DNA of 64,000 nt from JACQGZ01 sp036004665 (GCA_036004665.1 DASYRG010000003.1:1-64000), one strand, 5' to 3'; shown: positions 43,159-52,867, numbered from the stretch's first letter. The notes: a model not told the origin generated them from the letters alone. A program made the numbers and translations.

Positions 43159-44705
43159 CCGCGCTCCCAGCTGAGGTCAGGGAGCTTCTGCGGCGTGTCA
43201 GCCGGGCGCAGGCCCAGACGGTGGCGCTGCGGTGGGGCACCATCGCCACGTTTTCGGCGGCCGGCGCGTCTCTGGTCTGGACCGTGGCGGGGACGGTGCT
43301 CTCGGTCCCCCTCCCGCCTCTGTGGGTCCTCGCCGGCGGAGTCGGGGCGGCGGTGCTGCTCACCCTCGTGCGGGGACAGCTGGCCTCACGGCGGTGGGAG
43401 CTCCTGGCCCGTCTCGCCGACTTCCGCATGGGCACACGAGAACGGATGAGCACCGCCGTGGATCTGGCCGAGGGCCGGATTCCCGCCACCGCGCTGGCCC
43501 CCCGCGTGATGAACGAGGCGGCGCGGGAAGCCCGCAGGGCCGAACCGGTACGGCTGCGCCCCGGCGCGCCAGCGGCGGCGCGGTGGGCCCTGGCGCTGGT
43601 CGCCCTGGCGGCTGCGGTCGCGTGGCTGATCCCGGGGCTGACGCTCCCGGCCACGCCGGCCAGGCAGACCGCGGAGCGGATCAGGCAGGAAGGCCGTCGG
43701 CTGGAGCAGGCGGGGCGCAGACTGCAGGAGCAGGCCCGCACCACCCGAGCGCCGCAGGCCCGGCGGGCGGCGCCGGAGGTGCAGCGCCTGGGCCGCGAGC
43801 TGCAGCAGCAACGGCTCGACCGCGCAGCGGCTCAGGCCAGGATCGCCGCGCTGCAGCGCCAGCTGGAGGCCGCGCGCCGCCGGATCGGCGAGCGCATTGG
43901 GGACGCGCTCGCGCCGCAGACGCGGCCGCAGCCTCCCGATGCGTTCTTCCGCCAGCCCACCGATCTCGATCGATCGGTCAGGCAATTGCGCGAACTCGCG
44001 GCGCGGCTGGCGGAGATGCCCGTCAGCGAAGGAGAGCGGCGCGACCTCGCGCAACAGTTGTCCGATCTGGCGCAGAGCGGCGAAGGGCGCCTTCCCGCGG
44101 CCGCGCGCCGTACGGCCGAAGAGGCGCAGCGGCAGCTCGGCGCGGGCAATACGGCGGGAGCGGGAGAGGCGCTTCGCCAGGCGCTGCAGGAACTGGAGGC
44201 CCTCGAGGCGATGATGTCCGACGAGCAAGCGCTCCGGCGGACGCAGCGCGAACTGGAGCAATCCTCCGAGCGGATTGCCCGCGGGGGAGCGGGGCGCGGG
44301 CGGTCTGATCAGGAGCCGGGCGCTGACGGGCCACAGGCCCCGTCCGCTCCCGGCGCCCAGCGGCCGCAGGGCCAGGGCGGCGAGGAGGTGCCGGCGCCGC
44401 CGGAAGGACCGCACGAGGGGTCAACGCCCGGCCAGGGGAAGGGGCCGAGCAAGCTGGGGGCGCCCAGCCCGCGGCTGGAGGGGGGCGGCGAGCGCAGCGG
44501 CGTCCGCGGGCAGGAAGCCCCGGGACAGCTGCAGACCTCGGAGATTCTTGGTCCGGGACGTCGGGAGTCGGCGCGCACGCCGGTCCGCGCACTCCGTCCC
44601 GATGCCGCGGCGCAGGCGGACGAGCACCTGGCTCGCCAACGCATCCCGATCGATCTCCGCGCGCTGGTCCGCCGCTACTTCGACCTCCTGGGAAGACAAC
44701 AGTGA
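43155..44705 (+). CDS. Coiled-coil membrane protein (DUF4175-like)
   Basis: The 516-residue protein has two N-terminal membrane segments (ATFSAAGASLVWTVAGTVL and LWVLAGGVGAAVLLTLV), a third near residue 145, and a long Gln/Arg/Ala-rich coiled coil at about residues 170-380. A disordered Pro/Gly/Gln-rich region follows, with a conserved-looking end (LRALVRRYFDLLGRQ). The layout resembles DUF4175-type proteins found beside MoxR genes. GTG 43155 and GTG 44702 give GTGA overlaps at both ends. Confidence 0.7.
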   Translation: MTALPAEVRELLRRVSRAQAQTVALRWGTIATFSAAGASLVWTVAGTVLSVPLPPLWVLAGGVGAAVLLTLVRGQLASRRWELLARLADFRMGTRERMSTAVDLAEGRIPATALAPRVMNEAAREARRAEPVRLRPGAPAAARWALALVALAAAVAWLIPGLTLPATPARQTAERIRQEGRRLEQAGRRLQEQARTTRAPQARRAAPEVQRLGRELQQQRLDRAAAQARIAALQRQLEAARRRIGERIGDALAPQTRPQPPDAFFRQPTDLDRSVRQLRELAARLAEMPVSEGERRDLAQQLSDLAQSGEGRLPAAARRTAEEAQRQLGAGNTAGAGEALRQALQELEALEAMMSDEQALRRTQRELEQSSERIARGGAGRGRSDQEPGADGPQAPSAPGAQRPQGQGGEEVPAPPEGPHEGSTPGQGKGPSKLGAPSPRLEGGGERSGVRGQEAPGQLQTSEILGPGRRESARTPVRALRPDAAAQADEHLARQRIPIDLRALVRRYFDLLGRQQ

Positions 44706-45688
44706 CGACGCCAGAGACCTTCCGCGAGGCCGTCGCCGCTCTGGCGGCAGAGATCCGCAAGGTCATCGTCGGCCACGACGCGCTGATCGAGGAGGTGCTG
44801 ATCGCCCTCTTCGCCGGTGGGAACGTGCTGCTGGAGGGTGTACCCGGGCTGGGCAAGACGCTCCTCGTGAAAACCCTCTCTCAGGCCCTGGATCTGCGCT
44901 ACTCGCGGATCCAGTTCACCCCCGACCTCATGCCCGCCGACATCATCGGCACCAACGTGGTGATGCAGGAGGAAAGCGGCCGGCGATTCTTTGAATTCCA
45001 GCGCGGCCCCATCTTCTCCCAGATCGTCCTGGCGGACGAGATCAACCGGGCGACTCCCAAGACACAATCGGCCCTCCTGGAGGCGATGCAGGAACGGTCG
45101 GTGACGGCGGCGGGCACGCAGTACCTGCTCGAGGAACCGTTCTTCGTGCTGGCCACCCAGAACCCCATTGAAATGGAAGGGACCTACCCGCTCCCGGAGG
45201 CGCAGGTGGACCGCTTCCTCTTCAAGCTGCGGGTGACCTTTCCCCCGCCGGGCGATCTCATCACGATCATGGATCGCACGACGGGGCCGGCGCAGCCCGC
45301 CCCGGAACGGGTGGTGGGAGGACAGACGGTGCGGGAGATGCAGGCGCTCGCCCGCGAGGTGGCCGTCGCCGCGCACGTCAAAGACTATGTGGCCCGCCTG
45401 GTGCGGGCGACCCATCCGAACGCCGACGGGGCCTCGCTGGCGCGGCGCTTCGTCCGGTACGGCGCCAGCCCGCGGGGGGCGCAGGCGCTCTTGCTCTCGG
45501 CGAAGGTGCGCGCGCTCACAGAGGGCCGGCCCAACGTCGCCTTCGAGGATCTGCGCACCCTGGCCCTGCCCGCGCTCCGCCACCGCCTCATCCTCAACTT
45601 CGAGGGTGAGGCCGAGGGGATCGATCCCGACGACGTCATCCGCAACGTCCTCAATGAGACCCCCGAACTGGCAGGTGTCCGTCGCTGA
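44702..45688 (+). CDS. MoxR-type AAA+ ATPase
   Basis: The 328-residue ATPase has Walker A GNVLLEGVPGLGKTLLVK near residue 40, Walker B IVLADEINRATPKTQSALLEAM, sensor 1 FVLATQNPIEMEGTYPLPEAQVDRF, and an Arg-finger/sensor 2 region SLARRFVRYGASPRGAQALLL. MoxR ATPases act as chaperones that mature VWA-containing complexes, and DUF58 and VWA genes follow. GTG start 44702. Confidence 0.95.
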   Translation: MTTPETFREAVAALAAEIRKVIVGHDALIEEVLIALFAGGNVLLEGVPGLGKTLLVKTLSQALDLRYSRIQFTPDLMPADIIGTNVVMQEESGRRFFEFQRGPIFSQIVLADEINRATPKTQSALLEAMQERSVTAAGTQYLLEEPFFVLATQNPIEMEGTYPLPEAQVDRFLFKLRVTFPPPGDLITIMDRTTGPAQPAPERVVGGQTVREMQALAREVAVAAHVKDYVARLVRATHPNADGASLARRFVRYGASPRGAQALLLSAKVRALTEGRPNVAFEDLRTLALPALRHRLILNFEGEAEGIDPDDVIRNVLNETPELAGVRR

Positions 45689-46620
45689 GCGTCCGGCTGC
45701 TCGAACCTGAGTTCCTGCGGCGCCTGGAGACCTTCACACTGCTCTCCCGGCGCATGGCGCGGAGCGGCCTGCGGGGGGAGCGGCGATCGGCGACGCTCGG
45801 CCGTGGGGTCGAGTACGCAGACTACCGCAGCTATCAGGCCGGCGACGACTACCGCTACATCGACTGGAACATCTACTCCCGCCTCGATCGCCTCTTCGTG
45901 AAACTGTTCAGCGAAGAGGAGGACATCAACGTCCACCTGCTGATCGACCGCAGCGCGTCGATGGGATTCGCCTCCGCCCCTGAGGTGCCCGGCGGGGGCC
46001 CGGGGGCCGCGGGGCCGGGCGGGCAATTCCTCACCAAGCTCGACTACGCCGCACGGGTCGCCGCGGCGATCGGCTACATCGGGCTGGTCAATCTGGACCG
46101 CGTCGGTGCCGCCGGATTTGACCGCAAGATCACTGCTTCCCTCGGGCCGGGACGCGGCCGGGTCCAGACGCAGCACCTCTTTCGCTTCCTCGGCGCGCTG
46201 ACCCCGGGGGAGGGCAGCGATCTCTCCGCGGTGATGCGCGAGTACGTGCACACTACCCGCCGGCGCGGCCTGCTTGTCTTGCTCTCCGATTTCCTGATGC
46301 CGGGCGGCTACGCGGAGGGGCTGAAATATGCCCGGGCGCATCGCTTCGATCTCTTCCTTATCCAGATCCTCAGCGAGGACGATCTCACGCCGCCTCTCGC
46401 CGGCGACCTGCGCCTAATCGACAGTGAGAGCGGGACGGCCACCGAGGTGACCGTGGATGGGCCCGCGCTGCGCGCCTACCTGCGCGCCCGCGACCACTAT
46501 CTCACCGAGCTCGAGCAGTTCTGCCTGCGCCACCGCATCGAGTACTTGCGGACGACCACAGCCACCCCGTTCCCCGACCTGATCCTGCGCTATCTCCGCG
46601 TCGGAGGGCTCATCGCGTGA
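45685..46620 (+). CDS. DUF58 domain protein (CTG start proposed)
   Basis: The 311-residue protein has the DUF58 signature GVEYADYRSYQAGDDYRYIDWNIYSR followed by a VWA-like half with a degenerate MIDAS (LIDRSASM). The family-conserved start LLEPEFLRRLETFTLLSRRMARSGLRGERRS lies before the first ATG (45754), and the frame has a stop at 45655. Between them no ATG, GTG or TTG occurs. CTG 45685 forms CTGA with the moxR stop and is the natural start. Confidence 0.9.
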   Translation: MSVRLLEPEFLRRLETFTLLSRRMARSGLRGERRSATLGRGVEYADYRSYQAGDDYRYIDWNIYSRLDRLFVKLFSEEEDINVHLLIDRSASMGFASAPEVPGGGPGAAGPGGQFLTKLDYAARVAAAIGYIGLVNLDRVGAAGFDRKITASLGPGRGRVQTQHLFRFLGALTPGEGSDLSAVMREYVHTTRRRGLLVLLSDFLMPGGYAEGLKYARAHRFDLFLIQILSEDDLTPPLAGDLRLIDSESGTATEVTVDGPALRAYLRARDHYLTELEQFCLRHRIEYLRTTTATPFPDLILRYLRVGGLIA

Positions 46621-46671
46621 CCCTTGAAGGGGGCTCATCGCATGACCCCTGAAGGAGGGCCCATCGCGTGA
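46602..46671 (+). repeat. 25-26-bp tandem repeat at the DUF58-VWA junction encoding mini-ORFs
   Basis: Three partial copies of a unit containing CTCATCGCGTGACCC occur with CATCGC at 46611, 46636 and 46662. They create MTLEGGSSHDP (GTG 46617-46652) and MTPEGGPIA (ATG 46642-46671). The latter has AAGGGGG eight bases upstream and its stop overlaps the VWA start as GTGA. The last copy supplies GAAGGAGGG, the Shine-Dalgarno sequence for the VWA gene. Confidence 0.75.
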
Positions 46672-49600
46672 GTCTCTCGTTTGGCCTCCCCCACGCGCTC
46701 TGGCTGCTGGGCGCGCTGCCGCTGATCCTCCTCCTGCACATGCTGCGCGCCCGGCGCGTCCCGCACACCGTGAGCAGCACGCTCCTCTGGGAGCGGGCCG
46801 CCCGCGACCTGGCCGCGCGGCTGCCTGTGCGCCGGCTGGAACGCAGTCTGATCCTGATCCTGCAGTTGCTCGCCGCCGCGGCACTCGCCCTGGCCGCGGC
46901 CCATCCGGTGCTGCGGCTGCCGGGCCTCTCGGGTCCCGGCCTGGTGCTGCTCTTCGACACTTCCTTGAGCATGCAAGCTCGCGATGTGGGGAGTATGCAG
47001 GCGCGCGATGGAGGCGGAGGCCTCACCCGCTTTGTCGCGGCGCAGGCGGACGCGCGCACCTTGATGGATCGGGCGGGGGCGGGGCAGCCCGTCATGGTGA
47101 TGGCGGCGGCGGTGGCGCCCCGGGTGATCACGGAGTTCACGCGAGACCGGCGCGCCACGCTCGAGGCGATCCGCCGTCTCGCCGCTTCCGATGGGCCGGC
47201 CGACCTGGAGGCCGCCGTGCGCGCCGCGGTCGGGCAGCGCGTGGGCGGTCGCGCGGCGCAGGTCGTCGTCTTCTCTGACCGGCGCGGCCCGACGCTGCGC
47301 AACGTCGTCTACCGCACGTTCGGCGGGACCGCGGACAACCTCGCCGTGACGAGGGCGGGAGCGTCCCCACCGAGCGCTGGGGTGACCATGCTGCTCACCG
47401 AAGTCCGCAATTTCGGCACCCAGACCAGGACGGCGATGATGCGCGTCCTCTGGCCCAGCGGGGCAGTTGAGAGCGGCGTGGTCCGCGTACCCGCTGGTGG
47501 GGCCGCGACCCGCCTCTGGAAGGGAAGGGGCGACGGTGTGGCGCGCGTGGAGCTGCAGAGTGGCGACGTTCTTCCGGCAGACGACCGTGCCGCGGTGGTC
47601 ATCGGTCGCGCGCGCCTGCCTTCCGTCCTGCTGGTGAGCCCCGGCAACCCGTACCTCGAGGCCGTCCTCAGCGTCCTGCCCGTGCGGCGCGCGGCGCGCA
47701 CGAGGACCCTCCGGCCCGAAGCCTGGGGCGCCTACGACCTGGTCATCCTCGACCGGACCCCTCCGGTGACGCTCCCGCCCGGTCGTTTTCTCGTCATCGG
47801 CACGGTCCCCGAGGGGCTCCCGCTCGAGGTCACCGGCTCGAAGCGGTCGCTGACCGTCCTGCGCAGCGACGACACCCACCCGCTGCTACGGCTGGTGGAT
47901 CTCACGGGCGTGCGCGTCGAAGAGGCGTTCACGCTGCGGTCCCGGGGGGGCGCCGTCGTCGCCGAGGGAGAGGCGCCGCTGCTTTGGGTGCACGAACGGC
48001 CGGACCGGCGCGTCGTCGTGCTGCCCTTCGATCTGCTCCGCTCGGATCTGCCGGTGCACCCGGCGTTTCCTCTCCTCATGGCCAACGCGATGGAGTGGCT
48101 GGGACCGCTCAGGTCGATCGAGGCGGGGACGACCGTGCGCCTACCGGCGACGGACGGGCGGATGCGATTGGTGGACCCGTCGGGCCGCGTGCATGCCCTG
48201 ATCGCGCGGGACGGCGCCGTGACCGTGCCGGCGCTGGAGAGGGCTGGAGTGTATCGCCTCACCGGAGCAGGGGACGAGGAACCTCTCGTCGTGGTTCCGG
48301 CCACCGCCGTCGAGTCGGATCTGCGCACGACGGGCAGCGGTGGAGGACGGTTGCGCAGCGAGCCCGGCTGGAGGCAGGTCGACGCCTGGACCGCCCCGGT
48401 CCTCCTGGCGCTGGTCCTCCTCGTTCTGGAGTGGATGCTCTGGCTGCGCACGCTTCCCGGTCCGCTGCTGCGGCGGCGCCGTCCTCTGTTACTGCTTCGT
48501 CTCGCCGTGCTCACGCTGATCCTGCTGAGCCTGGCTGGGCTGCAGATGAGCCGGGGAGGAGGAGATCTCTCGCTCATCTTTGCCCTCGACCTCTCCGATA
48601 GCGTCTCCCCGGCGGAGCGCGAGCGGGCGGTTGGGCTGATGCGGTCGGCCGCACGAGCGGGGCGGCCCGGCGATCGCTTCGGGCTGATCTCGTTCGGCGA
48701 GCGGGCGTCGGTGGAGGAAGGTCTAACCTCGACGCCGCAGTTCGCCCTCTCTGCGCCTCCCTCGGGACTGCGCACTGATGCAGGAGCGGGCATCCGCGCC
48801 GCCCTCGGCCTGCTCCCGCCCGATGGAGGGCGCCGCATCGTGGTGCTCACCGACGGCCTGGATACCGAGGGCGGGGTTGCCCGGGCGGCCGCCATCGCCG
48901 CCGCGGCCGGCGTGGAGCTCGCGGTCGTGCCACTGACTGTGCCATCCGGCCCCGACGCGCGCATCGACACCCTGCAGTTGCCCTCCGAGGTGCGGGTGGG
49001 GGAGCGATTCGACGCGCGGGTCTGGGTCACCGCGCTGGCTCAGGCAACCGGGACGCTCTCGCTGCGCGCCGCCGGCCGGGAAGTCTGGCGGGGACCGGCG
49101 CGCCTGGCGGAGGGCTCCACGCTGCTGCGCATCCCCTTGCAGGCCGCCAGCCCCGGGATGCTCACCTACGAGGCCGTTCTGGATGTCTCTCCCGACGAGC
49201 TGAACGGCAACAATCGGGCCCACGGGCTGCTGCACGTGCTGGGCGCGCCCGAGGTCCTCTACGTTGCGGCGCAAGGAGAGAGTGCTCTGCCGCGCTGGCT
49301 GCGCGCCCAGGGAGTCGCGGTGAGAGCGATCGGTCCGGAAGCGCTGCCGACAACAGCCGCCGAGCTGGGAGGCATCCCGGCGGTGGTCCTGGACGACTTG
49401 CCCGCCGCCGCGCTCACCCCCGTGCAGATGCGTGCCCTCGCAGAGTACGTGCGCCTCCTCGGCGGAGGGCTGCTGGCCGTGGGCGGCCCGCACGCCTTCG
49501 GCCCAGGCGGGTACGCCGGCACCGACCTGGAGGCCGTGCTGCCGGTGAGCATGGACGTGCGGCACCGCGTGGCCATCCCGACGATGGCCGTCGTCCTGGT

Positions 49601-51101
49601 CGTGGACGCCTCCGGGAGCATGGGGAGTTTCGGTGGCGAGATCGCCAAGGTGGAACTAGCGAAGGAAGCGGCGCAGGCGGTCATCGACCTGATGGGGGAG
49701 CGGGACCTCATCGGGGTCATCGCTTTCGATCAAGACGCGCACTGGCTGGTCCGTCCCGTTGAAGCCGGCCGGCGGGCGCAGATCCTCTCGCAGGTCTCCC
49801 GCATCACCGCGGGCGGAGGCACGAATCTCTACCCGGCCCTGCAGGAAGCCTTCCTTGCACTGAAGAGAGTAGGAGCGAAGGTGAAGCACGTCATCATCCT
49901 CTCCGATGGCCAGACCGACCCAGGGGACTTCGAGCGGCTGGTCGGGCGGATGGCCCGCGCCAAGATCACTGTCAGCAGCGTGGCGATCGGGGGCGACGCC
50001 GACCGCGAGATCATGCGCGACCTCGCGGCCTGGGGGGGCGGCCGGTTCTACTTCACGCGCGACCTCTACACGATCCCCCAGATCGTCACCGCGGAGGCGG
50101 TGCTGGCGACGCGGGCCTATCTGATTGAGGAACGCTTCCGCCCGCTGAGCGCGCCGGGCTCGCCGCTGCTGGCTGGAGTACTCCCGCTGCCGGCGCTGCG
50201 CGGCTACGTCGCCACCGCCGCCAAGCCGTCGGCCACGCTCCATGCGCTGACCGCCCAGCAGGATCCGCTGCTCGCCACCTGGCAGATCGGGCTGGGGCGG
50301 GCCGCCGCGTTCACCTCGGACGCCGCGGCGCGCTGGGCGGTGGAGTGGTACGGTTGGCGGGGCGCGCCGGTCTTCTGGTCGCGGCTAGCGCGCTGGGTGA
50401 TGGCCCCGCCGCAGCCTGCGCTGGACGTCCACGCGGGGGTGGAGCGGGATCGCGTGCGCGTGGTGCTGGAGGCGCGCGACGCGGAGGGGAACCGCCTCCT
50501 CGACCTGGACGCCCGGGCGCAGATCCTCGGCGCCGCGCAGCTTTCGCTCGTGCAGACCGCGCCCGGGAGGTACGAAGGTGACGCCGCGGTCCCCGCACCC
50601 GGCGCGTACCTGGTCAGCGTGGAGGCACGGCGGGGTGGGCGCCCTGCCGGCGTGGGGCGGGCCGCGGTCACCGTGCCGTATTCACCGGAGCTGATTCTCC
50701 CCGATGGCGGAGGCTCGGCCGTGGCGCGGCTCGTGGAGGAGACGGGGGCGCGCGTGATCACCGCGCCCGCGGATCTCGCCGCCCGACCGCAGGGCGGAGG
50801 GCGCCGGCAACCGCTCTGGCCGCTGCTGGTGACGTCGGCCCTGGGCCTCTTCGTGATCGACGTGGGGCTGCGACGGATGCCCGTGGTGAGAGACCTCCTC
50901 GTCCGCGCGGTCGCGGTCCTCGGCGCGTGGCTGCGCCGCCAGCCCCGCGCGCCGACCAGCGAGGATCATGAATACGACCTGGCCGACCAGTGGCGCCCCC
51001 CACCCGGCGAGGCCGAAGCCAGCAGCGACATGGAGGCCGCGGCGCGACTCTACATTGCGCGCCTTCGCCGCCAGCAGGATACCGATCGCACTCGCGAGTA
51101 G
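46668..51101 (+). CDS. Giant membrane protein with three VWA-like segments (BatA/YfbK-like fusion)
   Basis: The 1477-residue protein starts as a BatA-type N-terminal domain (FGLPHALWLLGALPLILLLHML). A VWA-like segment follows (VLLFDTSLSMQARD near residue 91), then a second membrane region near 575-625, a second VWA-like domain (LIFALDLSDSVSPAERE near 635), a glutamine-amidotransferase-like stretch near 860-950, and a third VWA with intact DASGSMGS MIDAS near 980. A membrane segment lies near 1385. BatA, BatB and a YfbK/GATase-VWA protein appear to be merged in one chain. It is coupled to the mini-ORF by GTGA. Confidence 0.88.
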   Translation: MSLSFGLPHALWLLGALPLILLLHMLRARRVPHTVSSTLLWERAARDLAARLPVRRLERSLILILQLLAAAALALAAAHPVLRLPGLSGPGLVLLFDTSLSMQARDVGSMQARDGGGGLTRFVAAQADARTLMDRAGAGQPVMVMAAAVAPRVITEFTRDRRATLEAIRRLAASDGPADLEAAVRAAVGQRVGGRAAQVVVFSDRRGPTLRNVVYRTFGGTADNLAVTRAGASPPSAGVTMLLTEVRNFGTQTRTAMMRVLWPSGAVESGVVRVPAGGAATRLWKGRGDGVARVELQSGDVLPADDRAAVVIGRARLPSVLLVSPGNPYLEAVLSVLPVRRAARTRTLRPEAWGAYDLVILDRTPPVTLPPGRFLVIGTVPEGLPLEVTGSKRSLTVLRSDDTHPLLRLVDLTGVRVEEAFTLRSRGGAVVAEGEAPLLWVHERPDRRVVVLPFDLLRSDLPVHPAFPLLMANAMEWLGPLRSIEAGTTVRLPATDGRMRLVDPSGRVHALIARDGAVTVPALERAGVYRLTGAGDEEPLVVVPATAVESDLRTTGSGGGRLRSEPGWRQVDAWTAPVLLALVLLVLEWMLWLRTLPGPLLRRRRPLLLLRLAVLTLILLSLAGLQMSRGGGDLSLIFALDLSDSVSPAERERAVGLMRSAARAGRPGDRFGLISFGERASVEEGLTSTPQFALSAPPSGLRTDAGAGIRAALGLLPPDGGRRIVVLTDGLDTEGGVARAAAIAAAAGVELAVVPLTVPSGPDARIDTLQLPSEVRVGERFDARVWVTALAQATGTLSLRAAGREVWRGPARLAEGSTLLRIPLQAASPGMLTYEAVLDVSPDELNGNNRAHGLLHVLGAPEVLYVAAQGESALPRWLRAQGVAVRAIGPEALPTTAAELGGIPAVVLDDLPAAALTPVQMRALAEYVRLLGGGLLAVGGPHAFGPGGYAGTDLEAVLPVSMDVRHRVAIPTMAVVLVVDASGSMGSFGGEIAKVELAKEAAQAVIDLMGERDLIGVIAFDQDAHWLVRPVEAGRRAQILSQVSRITAGGGTNLYPALQEAFLALKRVGAKVKHVIILSDGQTDPGDFERLVGRMARAKITVSSVAIGGDADREIMRDLAAWGGGRFYFTRDLYTIPQIVTAEAVLATRAYLIEERFRPLSAPGSPLLAGVLPLPALRGYVATAAKPSATLHALTAQQDPLLATWQIGLGRAAAFTSDAAARWAVEWYGWRGAPVFWSRLARWVMAPPQPALDVHAGVERDRVRVVLEARDAEGNRLLDLDARAQILGAAQLSLVQTAPGRYEGDAAVPAPGAYLVSVEARRGGRPAGVGRAAVTVPYSPELILPDGGGSAVARLVEETGARVITAPADLAARPQGGGRRQPLWPLLVTSALGLFVIDVGLRRMPVVRDLLVRAVAVLGAWLRRQPRAPTSEDHEYDLADQWRPPPGEAEASSDMEAAARLYIARLRRQQDTDRTRE

Positions 51102-51111
51102 TCAGAGGTCC

Positions 51112-52158
51112 ATGCGGATCACCCCGTTCGACCCCCGGGGGGCGACCGACCGCGAGTATGCGGCCGCGGCGGCCTTCCAGAACACCATCCGGGCGGAGGT
51201 CCTTCCGGACGATCCGCCGATCCCCCTCGAGGAGCGGGTACAGGGCTGGCGGAACATGCCGCCGTTCGTCCGGGTGTGGGCCTGGAATGTCTGGCATCCC
51301 AGCGGCGCGACCCTCATCGCCGCCGGGAACGTGAACTTTCTCGACAAAGAGGAGAACCGCCACCTCGCCCGGTTCGACATCGCGGTGCTGCCGGAGTTCC
51401 GCCGCCGGGGGCTGGCCCGCCGGCTGCTGGGACTGATCGCGGAGATTCCGCGGCAGCAGGAGCGGCGGCTGCTCATCGCGTCCACCCACGGCGCCGTCCC
51501 GGCGGGCGAGGCGTTCATGCGGCGGCTGGGAGCGCACATGGGGCTGGCGATCCATACCAACCAGCTCGACCTGCGCGAGGTGAACCGCGACCTGCTGCGC
51601 GTGTGGCAGGAGCGGGCCCCCGAGCGCGCCGCCGACTTCGAGATCGGCGTCTGGGAAGGAGAGCTGCCCGAGGAGGAGATCGAAGAGATCGCGGTGATGT
51701 TCGAGGCGATCAACCGTGCGCCCCGCGGCGACCTGGAGGAAGAGGACGAGCACTGGACGCCCGCGCAGATCCGCCAGTTTGAGAAGGCTGCCCGGGCGCG
51801 TGGGAATCAGACGTGGATGATGTACGTGCGCGAGAAGGGGAGCCGGAGGATCGCGGGGTGGAGCGACGTGGCCTGGAACCCCAACCGCCCCGAGATCCTG
51901 CAGCAGCAAGGCACGGCGGTCTTCCCCGAATTTCAGAATCGCGGCCTGGGGCGCTGGTTGAAGGCGGCGATGCTGGAGAAGGTCTTGCGCGAGCGGCCCC
52001 AGGTGCGCTTCGTGCGCACCGGCAACGCGGACAGCAACGCCCCCATGCTCAAGATCAACACTGAGCTGGGGTTCAAGGCCTTCCGGTCGCACTACTTCTG
52101 GCAGGTCGAGAGGGCGAAGGTGCGCGACTACCTGGCCAGCCCTGCCCCTACGCCCTAG
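51112..52158 (+). CDS. Tandem GNAT acetyltransferase
   Basis: The 348-residue protein has two GNAT folds. The acetyl-CoA-binding motif A is visible as VLPEFRRRGLARRLL in the first and VFPEFQNRGLGRWLKAAML in the second, and the C-terminal half ends NADSNAPMLKINTELGFKAF. Tandem GNATs such as MshD acetylate small metabolites; the substrate here is unknown. AGAGG precedes the ATG. It overlaps the HAD gene tail-to-tail by 11 bases. Confidence 0.85.
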   Translation: MRITPFDPRGATDREYAAAAAFQNTIRAEVLPDDPPIPLEERVQGWRNMPPFVRVWAWNVWHPSGATLIAAGNVNFLDKEENRHLARFDIAVLPEFRRRGLARRLLGLIAEIPRQQERRLLIASTHGAVPAGEAFMRRLGAHMGLAIHTNQLDLREVNRDLLRVWQERAPERAADFEIGVWEGELPEEEIEEIAVMFEAINRAPRGDLEEEDEHWTPAQIRQFEKAARARGNQTWMMYVREKGSRRIAGWSDVAWNPNRPEILQQQGTAVFPEFQNRGLGRWLKAAMLEKVLRERPQVRFVRTGNADSNAPMLKINTELGFKAFRSHYFWQVERAKVRDYLASPAPTP

Positions 52159-52792
52159 CCTCGAACAGACCCACCAGCTCGGCGGGCTGCGCCAGAAGGT
52201 GCGCCGGCTCCGCCTCCCGCAGCGCGGCCAGGTCGAGGGCGCCCCAACCGGCGCCCGCGGTGACCATGCCGGCGCGACGTCCCGCCTGGATATCGACGGC
52301 CCCATCCCCCACCATCAGCGTCTCTCCTGCGGTCGCCTCAATCCGGCGGGCAGCCAGCAGCAAGGGCGCCGGGTCCGGCTTTGGAGCGGGAGCATCCTCT
52401 TCGCAGACCACGACGGGGAAGAAGCGCGCCAGCCGCAGCGACTCCAAGGTGCGCAGGGCCGTGGCGCGGATCTTTGACGTGACCACCGCCATGCGTACCT
52501 CTCGGGCAGCGAGCGCGGTGAGAGTCTCTTCCATGCCGGGGAAGGGGCGGATCAGGCTGTCGTGCAGCGCCAGATAGCGCTCATGGTAGCGTGCCGTCAG
52601 CGACTCGGCCTGGGCTTCCGACCGCGCCCAGAGGCGCATCCGGTCCAGAGCGGTCATCGTCCAGCCGCGCCGCATCTCCTCCGCCGTGGGGACGATGCCA
52701 TCTTCGCGCAAGACCTGGGTCACCGCCTCGCGGATGAGCCGGGTCGTGTCGGCAAGTGTGCCGTCGATGTCGAAGAGCGCAGCCGTCAGCAC
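52148..52792 (-). CDS. HAD-superfamily hydrolase, phosphoglycolate-phosphatase-like
   Basis: The 214-residue protein has HAD motif I LFDIDGTLADT, motif II VVTSKIR, motif III Lys in APKPDPAPLLL, and motif IV MVGDGAVDIQAG. A helical cap lies at residues 15-85, the PpaX/Gph type. Likely substrates are small phosphorylated metabolites such as 2-phosphoglycolate or pyrophosphate. The GTG at 52792 is the only start before the conserved N-terminus. Confidence 0.88.
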   Translation of the reverse strand: MLTAALFDIDGTLADTTRLIREAVTQVLREDGIVPTAEEMRRGWTMTALDRMRLWARSEAQAESLTARYHERYLALHDSLIRPFPGMEETLTALAAREVRMAVVTSKIRATALRTLESLRLARFFPVVVCEEDAPAPKPDPAPLLLAARRIEATAGETLMVGDGAVDIQAGRRAGMVTAGAGWGALDLAALREAEPAHLLAQPAELVGLFEARA

Positions 52793-52867
52793 ACAGGCAG
52801 GTTGGCGTCACTCCATCGGATGTCCTCCCCCGGCTCGGCGGGGATCACCGGCCCGTCTCGGCATCTC

